NCBI GenBank assembly: GCA_028285265.1
Contig: JANQPX010000049.1
Span: 124,001 to 188,000 of the forward strand
Reading direction: 5' to 3'
Source of the DNA: Geminicoccaceae bacterium
GTDB lineage: Bacteria; Pseudomonadota; Alphaproteobacteria; Geminicoccales; Geminicoccaceae
DNA length: 64,000 nucleotides
Below are positions 18,289-26,605 of this stretch, piece by piece. The first letter of the stretch is position 1. The number at the start of each line of letters is the position of its first letter. A model generated the notes under the pieces. That model ran no database searches, was not told the origin of the DNA, and saw only the letters and a program-made list of their open reading frames with translations. The position numbers and the translations under genes were made by a program.

Positions 18289-18313
18289 AAATATGCCATG
18301 ATATGGCATATTT
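18289..18313. promoter_or_regulatory. Perfect 25-bp palindromic operator between divergent genes
   Basis: AAATATGCCAT (18289-18299) and ATGGCATATTT (18303-18313) are exact reverse complements separated by GAT. The site lies between the WYL regulator start (18283, minus) and the small monooxygenase-fold gene (18364, plus), where it could block both promoters. The binding protein is presumed to be the WYL regulator. Confidence 0.75.
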
Positions 18314-18363
18314 ACCAATAGCATGATCCCGTCAGTTATCGATCATGTCAGAAGGAAAAGAGA

Positions 18364-18690
18364 ATGAACGATCAGGTCATTGAACTCGCGTCTATCAAGC
18401 TGGCCAAAGGACATACCGAGACCCAATTGATCGAGGCTTCAAACGCCTTTCAGGATACTTTTTTGAATGCACAAGATGGTTTCATTCGCCGGGATTTCGT
18501 ACGTAAAGGGGATGGCACTTATATGGATATCATCCATTGGAAAAGTCGTGCACATGCCGATGCGGTTTTCGAAAAAGCCAAGGCATCTGAGACCGCTGGT
18601 CGCTACTTCGCGTTGATGGACTTTGATTCCGAATTGATGGACGAAGGTGTCGAACACTGTGCGCTGCTCGTATCCTTCACGAAAGGCTAG
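18364..18690 (+). CDS. Small dimeric alpha/beta-barrel protein, ABM-like
   Basis: A 108-residue protein with the antibiotic-biosynthesis-monooxygenase-like ferredoxin fold: VIELASIKLAKGHTETQLIEASNAFQDTFLNAQDGFIRRDFVRKGDGTYMDIIHWKSRAHAD is split as one beta-alpha-beta unit, followed by a second helix-strand. ATG 18364 has AAGGA seven bases upstream. Many such proteins have no known reaction; some are heme- or quinone-handling enzymes. It is divergent from the WYL regulator and six bases before the repair-protein gene, so the pair is probably under WYL control. Confidence 0.7.
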   Translation: MNDQVIELASIKLAKGHTETQLIEASNAFQDTFLNAQDGFIRRDFVRKGDGTYMDIIHWKSRAHADAVFEKAKASETAGRYFALMDFDSELMDEGVEHCALLVSFTKG

Positions 18691-18696
18691 CTTCAG

Positions 18697-19821
18697 ATGG
18701 AGCCGTTCAAGAATGCCATTTCTCCAGCACTGGTGAACCTCATCGCCTTCCATCTTGGGAGACAACTGCCGGCCTTCGATCGGGCAAGCTTCGTTGCTCC
18801 TCTCCTCGAACGGCTTCCGGCGCTCGAATTGAAGCAGCGCGTTCGCCTTATTGCGGACGCCCTTCACGAAGCGTTGCCTTCTGAGGTGGGGTCGCGTCAT
18901 CGTATCATGGCAGCGATGCTGCATCCTGATGATGAGACGCGGGCCAACTGGGAAAGCACGGAGGATGGGCTTTGCGGGTGGGGCGTTTGGCCGTTGACCC
19001 ATGTCGTTGGTGAGCACGGCCTTGCCGACTTCGATGCCTCCCTCCATCTGCTCCGAGAAATGACGAAACGCTTCACCGCCGAGTTCGACGTTCGACCTTT
19101 TCTGGTGCAGGATCAGCAACGAGCCATCGGCCTGATGGCAACATGGGTCGATGATCCGAACGAGCATGTTCGGCGACTGGTCTCGGAAGGTACGCGTCCG
19201 AGACTACCATGGGGTCTTCGATTGAACGCGTTAATCCAGGATCCACGGCCGGTGTTGCCACTCCTTCAAGCGCTGCGCGATGACCCATCGGACTATGTGC
19301 GCCGTTCCGTTGCCAACCACCTCAATGATATCGCCAAGGATCATCCAGACCTGGTCGCAGCGCTTGCCCATGACTGGATGGAGGGCGCGTCGCCGGAGCG
19401 CATCAAGTTGATTCGTCACGCCTGCCGCACACTCATCAAACAAGGCGATGCGGCGACGCTAGCCGCTTTTGGTCTGAAGCCGCCGGATATTCGACGCCCC
19501 GATCTCCAGATCATCCAGCCCGACGTCACATTCGGAGAGGGGGTCGACTTCGAAGTGGTTTTGCAGTCGACCAGCCAAGGTGAGCAGAGGCTCATGCTGG
19601 ACTACGTCGTTCAGTTCAAAAAGGCGAACGGTTCTCTAGCGCCGAAGGTGTTCAAATGGACCACCATCACACTTCAGCCCAATGAACGCCGCATGTTGCG
19701 CAGGCATCATGCGATCAGGCCGATCACGACACGCCGCTATTATCCCGGAGGACATGGATTGTCTTTGAGGATTAATGGGCATGACTTTGAGCAAGCCGAC
19801 TTCAACCTCGTCATGCCTTAA
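18697..19821 (+). CDS. DNA alkylation repair protein, AlkC/AlkD-like HEAT fold
   Basis: A 374-residue helical-repeat protein. The body is HEAT-like: WVDDPNEHVRRLVSEGTRPRLPWG, LRDDPSDYVRRSVANHLNDIAKDHPDLV and HDWMEGASPERIKLIRHACRTLIKQGD are the repeat and DNA-facing patterns of this glycosylase family. The last 100 residues (VTFGEGVDFEVVLQSTSQGEQRLMLDYVVQFKKANG) look like the beta-sandwich tail of AlkC-type members. It would remove alkylated bases without base flipping. It starts six bases after the small ABM-like gene and is probably cotranscribed with it. Confidence 0.87.
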   Translation: MEPFKNAISPALVNLIAFHLGRQLPAFDRASFVAPLLERLPALELKQRVRLIADALHEALPSEVGSRHRIMAAMLHPDDETRANWESTEDGLCGWGVWPLTHVVGEHGLADFDASLHLLREMTKRFTAEFDVRPFLVQDQQRAIGLMATWVDDPNEHVRRLVSEGTRPRLPWGLRLNALIQDPRPVLPLLQALRDDPSDYVRRSVANHLNDIAKDHPDLVAALAHDWMEGASPERIKLIRHACRTLIKQGDAATLAAFGLKPPDIRRPDLQIIQPDVTFGEGVDFEVVLQSTSQGEQRLMLDYVVQFKKANGSLAPKVFKWTTITLQPNERRMLRRHHAIRPITTRRYYPGGHGLSLRINGHDFEQADFNLVMP

Positions 19822-19831
19822 GGATGCTTTG

Positions 19832-20572
19832 TCAATCGCCTTGCCGCAGCTTCAGGGCCTTTGCCTGCAATGCGAGGCCGTCGCTGATGTGATCGAAAAT
19901 AGCGGTAGTCGCGATCTGCACGTCGCCGGTCGCCATTGCTTCCACCAACTCCAGGTGATTGCCGAGCGATTGCGCAAGGTCGATTTCTTCGATGGCCGCG
20001 AACAGATGGAACGATCCAGCGCGGTTCCAAATATTGTCGAACATGTCGACGAGGAGCGTGTTGCCGGTCGCTTCGACGATGCTTCGATGGATGGTGCGGT
20101 TGGCGGAGAAATACGCCTGCACCGTCTCCGATGTGACGTTTTCCTCTTTGGCGATCACTTGGCGCAGGTGGTTATGAACGGCTGGATCGTTACGCAGGGC
20201 CAAGAGGCGCACCGCTTGGCCTTCGATCGCGGCGCGGACATCATAGATCTCGCCAGCCTCACGCTCAGAAATCCTCCGGAGCATGAATCCGCCACGTGGT
20301 GAGGTGACCAGCACACCCTCCTGCTCCAGGCGGAGAAGTGCTTCCCGCACCGGCGTTCTGCTGATCTCCAGCTCTGCCGCCAATTTCTCCTGAACGAGTT
20401 GATCGTCCATGCCGATATCATGACACGCGATCGCATCCAGGATCTGTTGATAGACGTCATCGGCAAGGCGACGTCGTTCGGTCTTGAGGCTCTTCAACGC
20501 CAAGACCGTGATCCAACCTTGACGCTCGACTGCTGGGTCACGTTCGAAAGCAGCACCATCTCTACTGAGCAC
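19832..20572 (-). CDS. FCD-domain GntR-family regulator of the microcompartment region
   Basis: A regulator of about 246 residues. The winged helix spans about 30-90 (LADDVYQQILDAIACHDI...KLAAELEISRTPVREALLRLEQEGVLV); the FCD ligand domain follows (EIYDVRAAIEGQAVRLLA...NRTIHRSIVEATGN...HLELVEAMATGD). The start is uncertain: GTG 20572 has no ribosome site, and TTG 20503 and TTG 20497 are alternatives. It is divergent from the amidotransferase gene, with a palindrome between them that recurs before the other blocks of this region, so it is the likely regulator of the whole set. It probably senses an amine-pathway carboxylate. Confidence 0.87.
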   Translation of the reverse strand: MLSRDGAAFERDPAVERQGWITVLALKSLKTERRRLADDVYQQILDAIACHDIGMDDQLVQEKLAAELEISRTPVREALLRLEQEGVLVTSPRGGFMLRRISEREAGEIYDVRAAIEGQAVRLLALRNDPAVHNHLRQVIAKEENVTSETVQAYFSANRTIHRSIVEATGNTLLVDMFDNIWNRAGSFHLFAAIEEIDLAQSLGNHLELVEAMATGDVQIATTAIFDHISDGLALQAKALKLRQGD

Positions 20573-20596
20573 CGTTTGATATTGCAGGGTTGGTGG

Positions 20597-20612
20597 ATAC
20601 TGAATACAGTAT
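20597..20612. promoter_or_regulatory. Putative GntR operator, site A
   Basis: ATACTG-AATA-CAGTAT is a perfect inverted repeat lying between the divergent GntR gene and the amidotransferase gene. Read on the minus strand it contains TGTATTCAG, shared with site C at 32023 and close to site B at 24946. It sits 27 bp before the amidotransferase start codon, a usual place for repression. Confidence 0.65.
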
Positions 20613-20638
20613 ACGAACGAACGGGAGGAGAACAAGCC

Positions 20639-21583
20639 GTGTGTGGGATCGCCGGGAGAATATTGCGTTCGCCGGGTCCAGTTGGAAACGACCTGGTCGA
20701 GCTGATGGATGCACAGATCCATCGTGGCGCCGACAGCACGGGTTTTGCTGTCTACGGTGCGCCCAGAGATGATGGTTTTGTCATCCGTGGCATGGGCTTC
20801 GACAAAACCAGTCTCGATGCTGACATGGCAGACTTCAGGGACGTCTTGAAGGCTTATGATGCCGATTTTCTCGAAGAGCCGAACTTCGTTACCGATGACG
20901 CACCGCATTATTGCCTGCGCGCCGTGATTTCCAAGCCGGTCGATCTGGCGAGGTGGTTAAAGGATGCGGATAGGCTTGCTCATCGCGTCGAAGTGCAGTC
21001 CTGTGGACGCTCCCTCGAAATCATCAAGGATGTCGGCGGTTCGCTGGAGGTCGCTGAGAAGCATGGTGTCCGTGACCTGATCGGTAGCCATGGCCTTGGC
21101 CATGCGCGCCTCGCCACGGAAAGCTCGGTTCTCCCGAATGCCAGCCACCCGTTTTGGGCTCGACCGTTCCCCGATGTCGCCATCGTCCATAATGGACAGA
21201 TCACTGACTATTTTACCTGGCGCGACAGGCTGGAACGCCAGGGCTATCGCTTCCTGACCGAGAATGACAGCGAGTTGATTGCTGTCTGGGTCTCAGACCA
21301 GATGAGGCGCGGCCTTTCGATGAATGATGCCCTTCGGAAATCCATCAGTTCGATCGACGGCGTTTTCACCTACATGATTGCGACCGAGAGCGGCATTGGC
21401 TTCGCCAAAGATCGTTTTGCGATGAAGCCACTGGTTGTTGTCCAAGAAGACCATCAACTCGCTGCTGCCACGGAGGAGCAGGCAGTTCGCCGTATCAACG
21501 CCGATGAAGTCGATGTCATCAATTACGACGGTCCAAGCCTGACGGCGCTTTGGCCGGTGGGTAACCAAGCGATGGCAGCTTAA
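20639..21583 (+). CDS. Class II glutamine amidotransferase of an N-methylglutamate synthase-like complex (MgsA/GlxB-like)
   Basis: A 314-residue amidotransferase. GTG 20639 is chosen because it places the nucleophilic Cys directly after the initiator (start-CGIAG) and GGGAGGAG ends nine bases upstream. Other class II features are HRGADSTGFAVYG, GHARLATES with conserved Arg, VIVHNGQIT-like (AIVHNGQITDY) and a NDSE loop. It would hydrolyse glutamine, or a gamma-glutamylamide, at its N-terminal Cys. With the next two genes it makes up a dissected glutamate synthase, the arrangement of mgsABC and glxBCD. The three genes are five bases apart or overlapping. Confidence 0.88.
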   Translation: MCGIAGRILRSPGPVGNDLVELMDAQIHRGADSTGFAVYGAPRDDGFVIRGMGFDKTSLDADMADFRDVLKAYDADFLEEPNFVTDDAPHYCLRAVISKPVDLARWLKDADRLAHRVEVQSCGRSLEIIKDVGGSLEVAEKHGVRDLIGSHGLGHARLATESSVLPNASHPFWARPFPDVAIVHNGQITDYFTWRDRLERQGYRFLTENDSELIAVWVSDQMRRGLSMNDALRKSISSIDGVFTYMIATESGIGFAKDRFAMKPLVVVQEDHQLAAATEEQAVRRINADEVDVINYDGPSLTALWPVGNQAMAA

Positions 21584-21588
21584 GACGT

Positions 21589-22284
21589 ATGGCTCCGTCA
21601 TCAACAATCGATGTTGGTCATCGCCACATCCGCGAGATCAACGAAGACATTCAGGCGGCCGCAGCGGCTGGAAAGCTGATCATGGTCAAAAATACGCTCT
21701 CCCGCCACAATCTTGGTATTGGTCTGCCACCTGGCACATCGATCCGATTTGAGGGCAGTGTCGGCTATTATTGCGGCGGGCTGAACACGGGCGCTGTGAT
21801 TGACATTGAGCGCAATGCCGGCTGGGCCCTTGGCGAGGGGATGTCGGATGGGCGTATCACGGTTGGCGGCTATGCCGGCATGTCTTGCGGAGCTGCGATG
21901 ACCGGCGGGACGATCCATGTGAAAGGTGACGCGGGGCCGCGCTGTGGGGTGGCGATGAAGGGCGGTAACATCATCGTCGAGGGTAAGATCGGTTATCAGG
22001 CCGGTTTCATGGCGCATGCGGGACGCATCATCGCGCTCGGCGGTGCGGGCGCATCTTGCGCTGATGCGCTTTGGCAGGGCGAGGTTTGGGTTGCGGGTGA
22101 GATCGAGAGCCTCGGCGTCGATGTGAAGGTCATCGAACCGAGCGCTGAGGACGTTGCAGATATCGATCTCCTCCTTGAACCCTTGGGTCTCCAGGACTCG
22201 TCCCGGGAATGGAAAAAAATGATCTCGGGCGAACGCCTTTGGTACTTCGAGAGCCGGGATGCGAATGCATGGCTGATGATCTAG
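21589..22284 (+). CDS. GXGXG-motif protein of glutamate synthase-like complex (MgsB/GlxC-like)
   Basis: A 231-residue protein corresponding to the C-terminal beta-helix of glutamate synthase. It shows the repeated Gly pattern: FEGSVGYYCGGLNTGAVI, EGMSDGRITVGGYAGMSCG, TGGTIHVKGDAGPRCG, KGGNIIVEGKIGYQAG. This subunit has a structural role joining the amidotransferase and the FMN synthase subunits. ATG 21589 follows the amidotransferase stop by five bases. The end overlaps the next gene by 16 bases. Confidence 0.9.
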   Translation: MAPSSTIDVGHRHIREINEDIQAAAAAGKLIMVKNTLSRHNLGIGLPPGTSIRFEGSVGYYCGGLNTGAVIDIERNAGWALGEGMSDGRITVGGYAGMSCGAAMTGGTIHVKGDAGPRCGVAMKGGNIIVEGKIGYQAGFMAHAGRIIALGGAGASCADALWQGEVWVAGEIESLGVDVKVIEPSAEDVADIDLLLEPLGLQDSSREWKKMISGERLWYFESRDANAWLMI

Positions 22285-23702
22285 AGGACGGCGGCTACCA
22301 ATATCCCTTCGACATGCCCTCGGAAGAGGAAGTGAAATTCGGGGATGGCGCCATCGACGAGCGGCCCGCCGGTCTTCCCGCGTCATACGAAGAAGGTGGG
22401 TCGACGCGCTGGACGCCTGATGCTATTGCTGAGGTCCATGCGCTCGCCCAGCTCGGCCGTTATCAGGTCAGGGGTTACAATACCTTCAACAAGCGTATGC
22501 CGACTTTTGACGATCTGACCTTCGTCCCGGCTACGATGACCCGGTTGCCGCTGGAGGGTTATCGCGAAAATTGCGAGACGACGACGGTCCTTGGCGGCGG
22601 AAGGGGCCTGGTCGAGAAGCCGCTCGAATTGAAGATCCCGATCTACATCGCATCGATGTCGTTCGGCGCTCTCTCCGCCAGCGCCAAGGCCAGCCTTGGC
22701 TATGGTGCCTCCAAAGTCGGCACCATGACCTGCACCGGCGAAGGTGGCATGCTCGAAGACGAGCGCGAGGCCTCGCAGACGCTGTTGTACCAGATGTCGC
22801 CTGCGCGCTACCGCATTGATTTGGACCATTTGCGTCGCGCCGATGCCCTAGAAATCGTGGTTGGACAGGGCGCCAAGCCTGGCACTGGGGGTCTGTTGCT
22901 GGGGATGAAGGTCTCCGAGCGCGTGTCCAATATGCGTACACTGCCGGTGGGCGTCGACCAACGGTCCACCATCCGTCACCCGGATTTTCTGGGGGCTGAT
23001 GACCTGCAGGTGAAAATCGAGGAACTGAGGATCGCCACCAACTATCAAGTCCCGATTTTCATTAAAATGGGAGCGACCCGGCCGCGCTTTGATGTCGCCA
23101 TCGCCGCCAAAGCTGGCGCCGATGTGGTTGTTGTTGATGGCGCCGAGGGCGGCACTGGGGCATCGCCCGAACTCCTCCTCAATCACACCGGCATCCCCAC
23201 CATGTCGGCGATTCGTGCGGCGCGCGAGGCGTTGGATGAGTGTGGCATGACGGGCAAGGTCGACCTGGTGGCCGCAGGCGGAATTCGTACCGGCGTTGAC
23301 GCTGCGAAATGTCTGTCGCTCGGCGCAGACGCCGTCATGATCGGCAATGGCGCGATGATGGCGCTCGGTTGCAATAGCCCCCGCTATTTCGACGACTACA
23401 AGAAGCTTGGGACATCGCCTGGTGCCTGCCACCACTGTCACACCGGCCTTTGCCCAGTCGGTGTGGCGACCCAGGATCCCGAACTTGAAAAACGCATGCA
23501 CGTTCCCGCCGGAGCCGAGCGCGTCGCCCGCTACCTCACCGCGATGACCATGGAGATCACGTCGCTCGCCAAGGCCTGCGGCAAGTCCTCGGTCCACAAT
23601 CTGGAAGTGGAAGACCTTCGAGCGCTCTCGTTCGAAGCATCCGCCTTTACCGGTGTGAAGATGGCTGGGATCGATCGAGCGTTCACCTGGCCTGAGCGCT
23701 GA
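22269..23702 (+). CDS. FMN-binding glutamate synthase-like subunit (MgsC/GlxD-like)
   Basis: A 477-residue FMN enzyme equal to the central synthase domain of glutamate synthase. Seen: PIYIASMSFGALSASAKASLGYGA, the glutamate-synthase loop VGQGAKPGTGGLLLGMKVS, VVVDGAEGGTGASPE, the FMN phosphate region AAGGIRTGVDAAKCLSLGADAVMIGNG, and a Cys cluster CHHCHTGLCPVGVATQDP that would bind an iron-sulfur cluster. ATG 22269 lies within the end of the GXGXG gene and starts just before the conserved region. In N-methylglutamate synthase this type of complex moves an amine onto 2-oxoglutarate; here the amine is unknown. Confidence 0.9.
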   Translation: MADDLEDGGYQYPFDMPSEEEVKFGDGAIDERPAGLPASYEEGGSTRWTPDAIAEVHALAQLGRYQVRGYNTFNKRMPTFDDLTFVPATMTRLPLEGYRENCETTTVLGGGRGLVEKPLELKIPIYIASMSFGALSASAKASLGYGASKVGTMTCTGEGGMLEDEREASQTLLYQMSPARYRIDLDHLRRADALEIVVGQGAKPGTGGLLLGMKVSERVSNMRTLPVGVDQRSTIRHPDFLGADDLQVKIEELRIATNYQVPIFIKMGATRPRFDVAIAAKAGADVVVVDGAEGGTGASPELLLNHTGIPTMSAIRAAREALDECGMTGKVDLVAAGGIRTGVDAAKCLSLGADAVMIGNGAMMALGCNSPRYFDDYKKLGTSPGACHHCHTGLCPVGVATQDPELEKRMHVPAGAERVARYLTAMTMEITSLAKACGKSSVHNLEVEDLRALSFEASAFTGVKMAGIDRAFTWPER

Positions 23703-23765
23703 CGTCCAGACGATTGATGGCGGGTGGTGCTGAGATCCATCGAGACAAGGTGGATTGTTTGGCCG

Positions 23766-24905
23766 TCACCGACCCGAAGGGCTCTCCTTTGGCGACAGTT
23801 TTCGTCGGCCGGCAATCGTGAATCTGTCCGCGGTGCCATAGTCCTTAACGCCGACACCTGCGACGAAGTCCCCGAACACTGGTCCATGCTTGAAGAGATG
23901 GCCAGAGCAGCCGCCGGCGAGGAGCACGTTGTCGTGCTTGGGGTGCCAGTCGACGATGAAGTGGGTGTCGGGAGTCAGGATGATTTGGTTGAACTTGCTG
24001 TCCACGACTTTCTCACCGACGAGGCCAGGCAGGCGTTTTTTGATGTAGCGGCGGGTACGTACAACGGTCTCGCGGCGTGCAAAGCGTTCGTCATTATCGA
24101 GATCGATCTTGTCGGGAATGACCACCGCTGCCTTAACGCCAAAGCCCTCGACCGAGGGCAGGCCGAAAGAGCCTTCTCCATGGTCGATCCAACATGGCAT
24201 ATGGTCATGATCGAACGCCGTGCTGCCGTCGGGTGTCGACGTATAGAGGACATTAATGCCGACGATCTGGGAGATCGGTTTGACGGTGCGCGGGTACATG
24301 TCCGCCATCCATGGACCTGTGGCAACGACAATCAGATCCGCTTCGAGTGGTTTGCCATCGAGGTGGAGACGTTCATCGGCATCCGTGGTCACACGTCCCC
24401 GCCGCACCGTGCCTGCGCTCCGCTTGAAGAGCTCGACGCCGGCCAGCACGGCCCGATGGGCCATGACCATGCCCGATTGGGGCTCGAAGAGAGCATAGCC
24501 GATGCTGGACGCATCGAACTGCGGAAAGCGCGCTGCGACGTCGGCCTTGGAGAACTTGTGATAGGGCACGCCGACCTTGTCGAAGGTCTCTGCTGTCGCG
24601 TCCTCCCACGTACAATGACCTTCTGTTGCTAGAATAAGTGTGCCGCACTCATAGTACAGCTTTTGGCCGACTTCAGCCTGCATTTCCATCCAGCGAAGAC
24701 GTGATTCCATGGCCCAGCGTGTATAGAATTCATCACGTCCTGAGATCGCACGGATGATGCGGTTGTAGTCGGTGGAGGAGGCGCGGGGATGGCCGGGCTC
24801 CCAGCGATCGATGAGCTCCACCCGTTGACCGCGCCTGGCGAGTTCCAGCGCCGTCATGACACCAGCGATGCCGGCCCCGACCACCACGACATCCGCGCGC
24901 GGCAT
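23766..24905 (-). CDS. FAD-dependent amine oxidoreductase, monomeric sarcosine oxidase/SolA-like
   Basis: A 379-residue flavoprotein. ATG 24905 follows GAGG by nine bases; TTG 24911 is also possible. The N-terminal dinucleotide fold VVVVGAGIAGVMTALELARRGQRVELID, the DADERLHLDGK...ADLIVVATGPW middle and the C-terminal TPDTHFIVDWHPKHDNVLLAGGCSGHLFKHGPVFGD match sarcosine/N-methyltryptophan oxidases. The Cys that holds FAD covalently in that family, just before TPD, appears to be Asn, so the flavin may be non-covalent. It should oxidise a secondary or N-substituted amine, releasing an aldehyde. It converges on the glutamate synthase trio and diverges from the amine ligase. Confidence 0.87.
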   Translation of the reverse strand: MPRADVVVVGAGIAGVMTALELARRGQRVELIDRWEPGHPRASSTDYNRIIRAISGRDEFYTRWAMESRLRWMEMQAEVGQKLYYECGTLILATEGHCTWEDATAETFDKVGVPYHKFSKADVAARFPQFDASSIGYALFEPQSGMVMAHRAVLAGVELFKRSAGTVRRGRVTTDADERLHLDGKPLEADLIVVATGPWMADMYPRTVKPISQIVGINVLYTSTPDGSTAFDHDHMPCWIDHGEGSFGLPSVEGFGVKAAVVIPDKIDLDNDERFARRETVVRTRRYIKKRLPGLVGEKVVDSKFNQIILTPDTHFIVDWHPKHDNVLLAGGCSGHLFKHGPVFGDFVAGVGVKDYGTADRFTIAGRRKLSPKESPSGR

Positions 24906-24945
24906 TGGCAATTTCCTCTTGCAAGCCTGTTGTTTGGTTGCATAC

Positions 24946-24960
24946 TGTATCCTGAATACA
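24946..24960. promoter_or_regulatory. Putative GntR operator, site B
   Basis: TGTAT-CCTGA-ATACA, a perfect 5-bp inverted repeat with a 5-bp spacer, lies between the divergent flavoprotein (start 24905) and amine ligase (start 24997) genes. It has the same half-sites and spacing as site C at 32023. It could control both the flavoprotein and the microcompartment operon. Confidence 0.7.
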
Positions 24961-24996
24961 ATAACCCATCAAGAATGATACAGACGGGGATGCGCT

Positions 24997-26292
24997 TTGG
25001 CACAAGAGGACTATAGCCTCCCGGAGGGGACCCACACCGTCGCTATGGGGCTGGGCGATCTCAACGGGATCATGCGCGGCAAGCGCATTCCGGCCAGCCA
25101 CTGGGAAACGATCTGCCAGCAAGGTAACGCGTTCTCGATCGCGCTGTTCGCCATCGACATGACGTCGGATGTCTGGGACACGCCTTATGTCAATTTCGGC
25201 AATGGCTATCCGGACATGCACATGTTCCCGATTACCAAGCCGGTGGCGTTGCCCTGGGAGAGCGGTGTTGCGGTTTGCTTCGGCCGGGCGGAAGGCATGG
25301 ACCATAAGCCGGTGCCGCTTGATCCTAGGAGCGTGTTGATCCGTCAAATCGAACGAGCGACCGCGATGGGCTACGAGGTCAAGGTCGGCACGGAGCTGGA
25401 ATTCCATCTGCTCGATCCGGAGACCAAGCGTCCGCGCGACCAAGGCATCCAGGTCTATGGTCTTGATCGCGCCGCCGAGCTGGAGCATGTCCTCGGGCCG
25501 ATCCGCCAGCAGATCAACGAGCTGGGTATTCCGATCGAACAGTCAAATCCGGAATACGCCCCGGGTCAGGTCGAGGTGAACATTCGCTACGACGAGGCAC
25601 TGATCGCCGCCGATCGCGTGGTGATGTTCCGCTCACTGGTGAAACAACTCGCGGCGGCACACGGTTATCAAGCGACGTTCATGGCCAAGCCCTTTTTCGA
25701 GGATAGTGGCAACGGCTTTCATGCCCACTACTCGCTATGGAAGGACGGGAAGAACGTCTTTAGCCATGATGGCAAACTGAACGATCTCGGCCGGAACTTC
25801 GTTGCTGGGTTGCAGCAGCGCATGCCAGAAGCTTCGATCTGCAACACGATGACGCCCAATGGCTATCGTCGTCGTCAACCGTTTTCATTCTGCCCGACCA
25901 ACACCACCTGGGGCCTCGACAATCGCACGGTCGGCATCCGCATCATCGAAGGTTCGCCAAGTGCTGTGCGGGTCGAAAAGCGTGATGGAAGTGCCGACTG
26001 TAACCCCTATCTCATGCTGGCAGCAGATATCGCGTCTGGCCTCGATGGCATCGAGCAGAGCTTGGCCCCGACCGAGATCACCACAGGCAATGGGTACGAG
26101 GATGAGGCAGCGACGCCAATCCCGACCGATCTTTCGACGGCGGTCGGGCTGGCTCGAGACTCCGATTTCTTGAAGGGTGTGCTCGGCGATCTGATCCACG
26201 AACTGGTGCTCCAGCAGGCAGAGCGCGAGGTCGAGTTCGTCAATGCCCAGGTTACGCCGGTCGAGCTCGAACGCTATCTCGGGAACTTCTAG
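24997..26292 (+). CDS. Glutamine synthetase-like glutamate-amine ligase (GmaS/PuuA/IpuC class)
   Basis: A 431-residue enzyme of the glutamine synthetase superfamily. TTG 24997 has GGGG about eight bases upstream. The beta-grasp domain opens with LGDLNGIMRGKRIP; the catalytic domain shows TELEFHLLD, NPEYAPGQVEVNI, FMAKPFFEDSGNGFHAHYSL, and the Arg-rich IEGSPSAVRVEKRDGSADCNPYL. It is shorter than true GlnA and lacks the adenylylation site region, as in ligases that join glutamate to an amine with ATP (gamma-glutamylmethylamide synthetase, gamma-glutamylputrescine synthetase). It is the first gene of the microcompartment operon. The amine is not known. Confidence 0.87.
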   Translation: MAQEDYSLPEGTHTVAMGLGDLNGIMRGKRIPASHWETICQQGNAFSIALFAIDMTSDVWDTPYVNFGNGYPDMHMFPITKPVALPWESGVAVCFGRAEGMDHKPVPLDPRSVLIRQIERATAMGYEVKVGTELEFHLLDPETKRPRDQGIQVYGLDRAAELEHVLGPIRQQINELGIPIEQSNPEYAPGQVEVNIRYDEALIAADRVVMFRSLVKQLAAAHGYQATFMAKPFFEDSGNGFHAHYSLWKDGKNVFSHDGKLNDLGRNFVAGLQQRMPEASICNTMTPNGYRRRQPFSFCPTNTTWGLDNRTVGIRIIEGSPSAVRVEKRDGSADCNPYLMLAADIASGLDGIEQSLAPTEITTGNGYEDEAATPIPTDLSTAVGLARDSDFLKGVLGDLIHELVLQQAEREVEFVNAQVTPVELERYLGNF

Positions 26293-26295
26293 ACC

Positions 26296-26604
26296 ATGAA
26301 GATCGCGCGCGTCACCGGCACTGTGACTGCGACGGTCAAGGAACCAAGCCTTGCGGGCAGCAAGCTCCTCATCGTCGATGTCGAGGATGGCAGAGGCGAA
26401 CTCTTGGAGCGTTCGTTGGTGGCGGCGGACAGGTGCGGTGCCGGCGTTGGCGACATGGTTCTATTGACGACGGGGTCAGCCGCGAGGGTCTCCTCCGAGA
26501 GCGGCACTCTGCCATTGGACGCGGCAATCATTGCCGTGATCGATCATATCGAGGTCAAAGGTCGATCAGCCTCGACTTCATCATCCAAGAAAAGGAAGAC
26601 GTGA
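26296..26604 (+). CDS. BMC-P microcompartment vertex protein (EutN/CcmL family)
   Basis: A 102-residue pentamer-forming shell protein that caps the vertices of a bacterial microcompartment. The family opening MKIARVTGTVTATVKEPSL-AGSKLLIVDV is clear, followed by AADRCGAGVGDMVLLTTGSAAR and LDAAIIAVIDHIEV. The last 15 residues are a Ser/Lys tail. It starts three bases after the amine ligase stop and one base before the BMC-H gene, so it is translationally linked to both. This pairing of vertex and hexamer genes is what identifies the locus as a microcompartment. Confidence 0.93.
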   Translation: MKIARVTGTVTATVKEPSLAGSKLLIVDVEDGRGELLERSLVAADRCGAGVGDMVLLTTGSAARVSSESGTLPLDAAIIAVIDHIEVKGRSASTSSSKKRKT

Positions 26605-26605
26605 G

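Noticed and set aside
20399..20638. Upstream extension of the amidotransferase frame
   Set aside because: It would overlap the divergent regulator gene and its operator, and would move the nucleophilic Cys away from the N-terminus, where class II amidotransferases require it.
20639..23702. Naming the glutamate-synthase-like trio glxBCD or mgsABC outright
   Set aside because: The parts fit both families; without a tree and with no mgdABCD in view the specific name would be a guess, so only likeness is stated.
23724..24632. 302-codon open frame on the plus strand
   Set aside because: Antisense to the sarcosine-oxidase-like flavoprotein, which shows a dinucleotide fold and family C-terminus; the opposite frame reflects codon bias.
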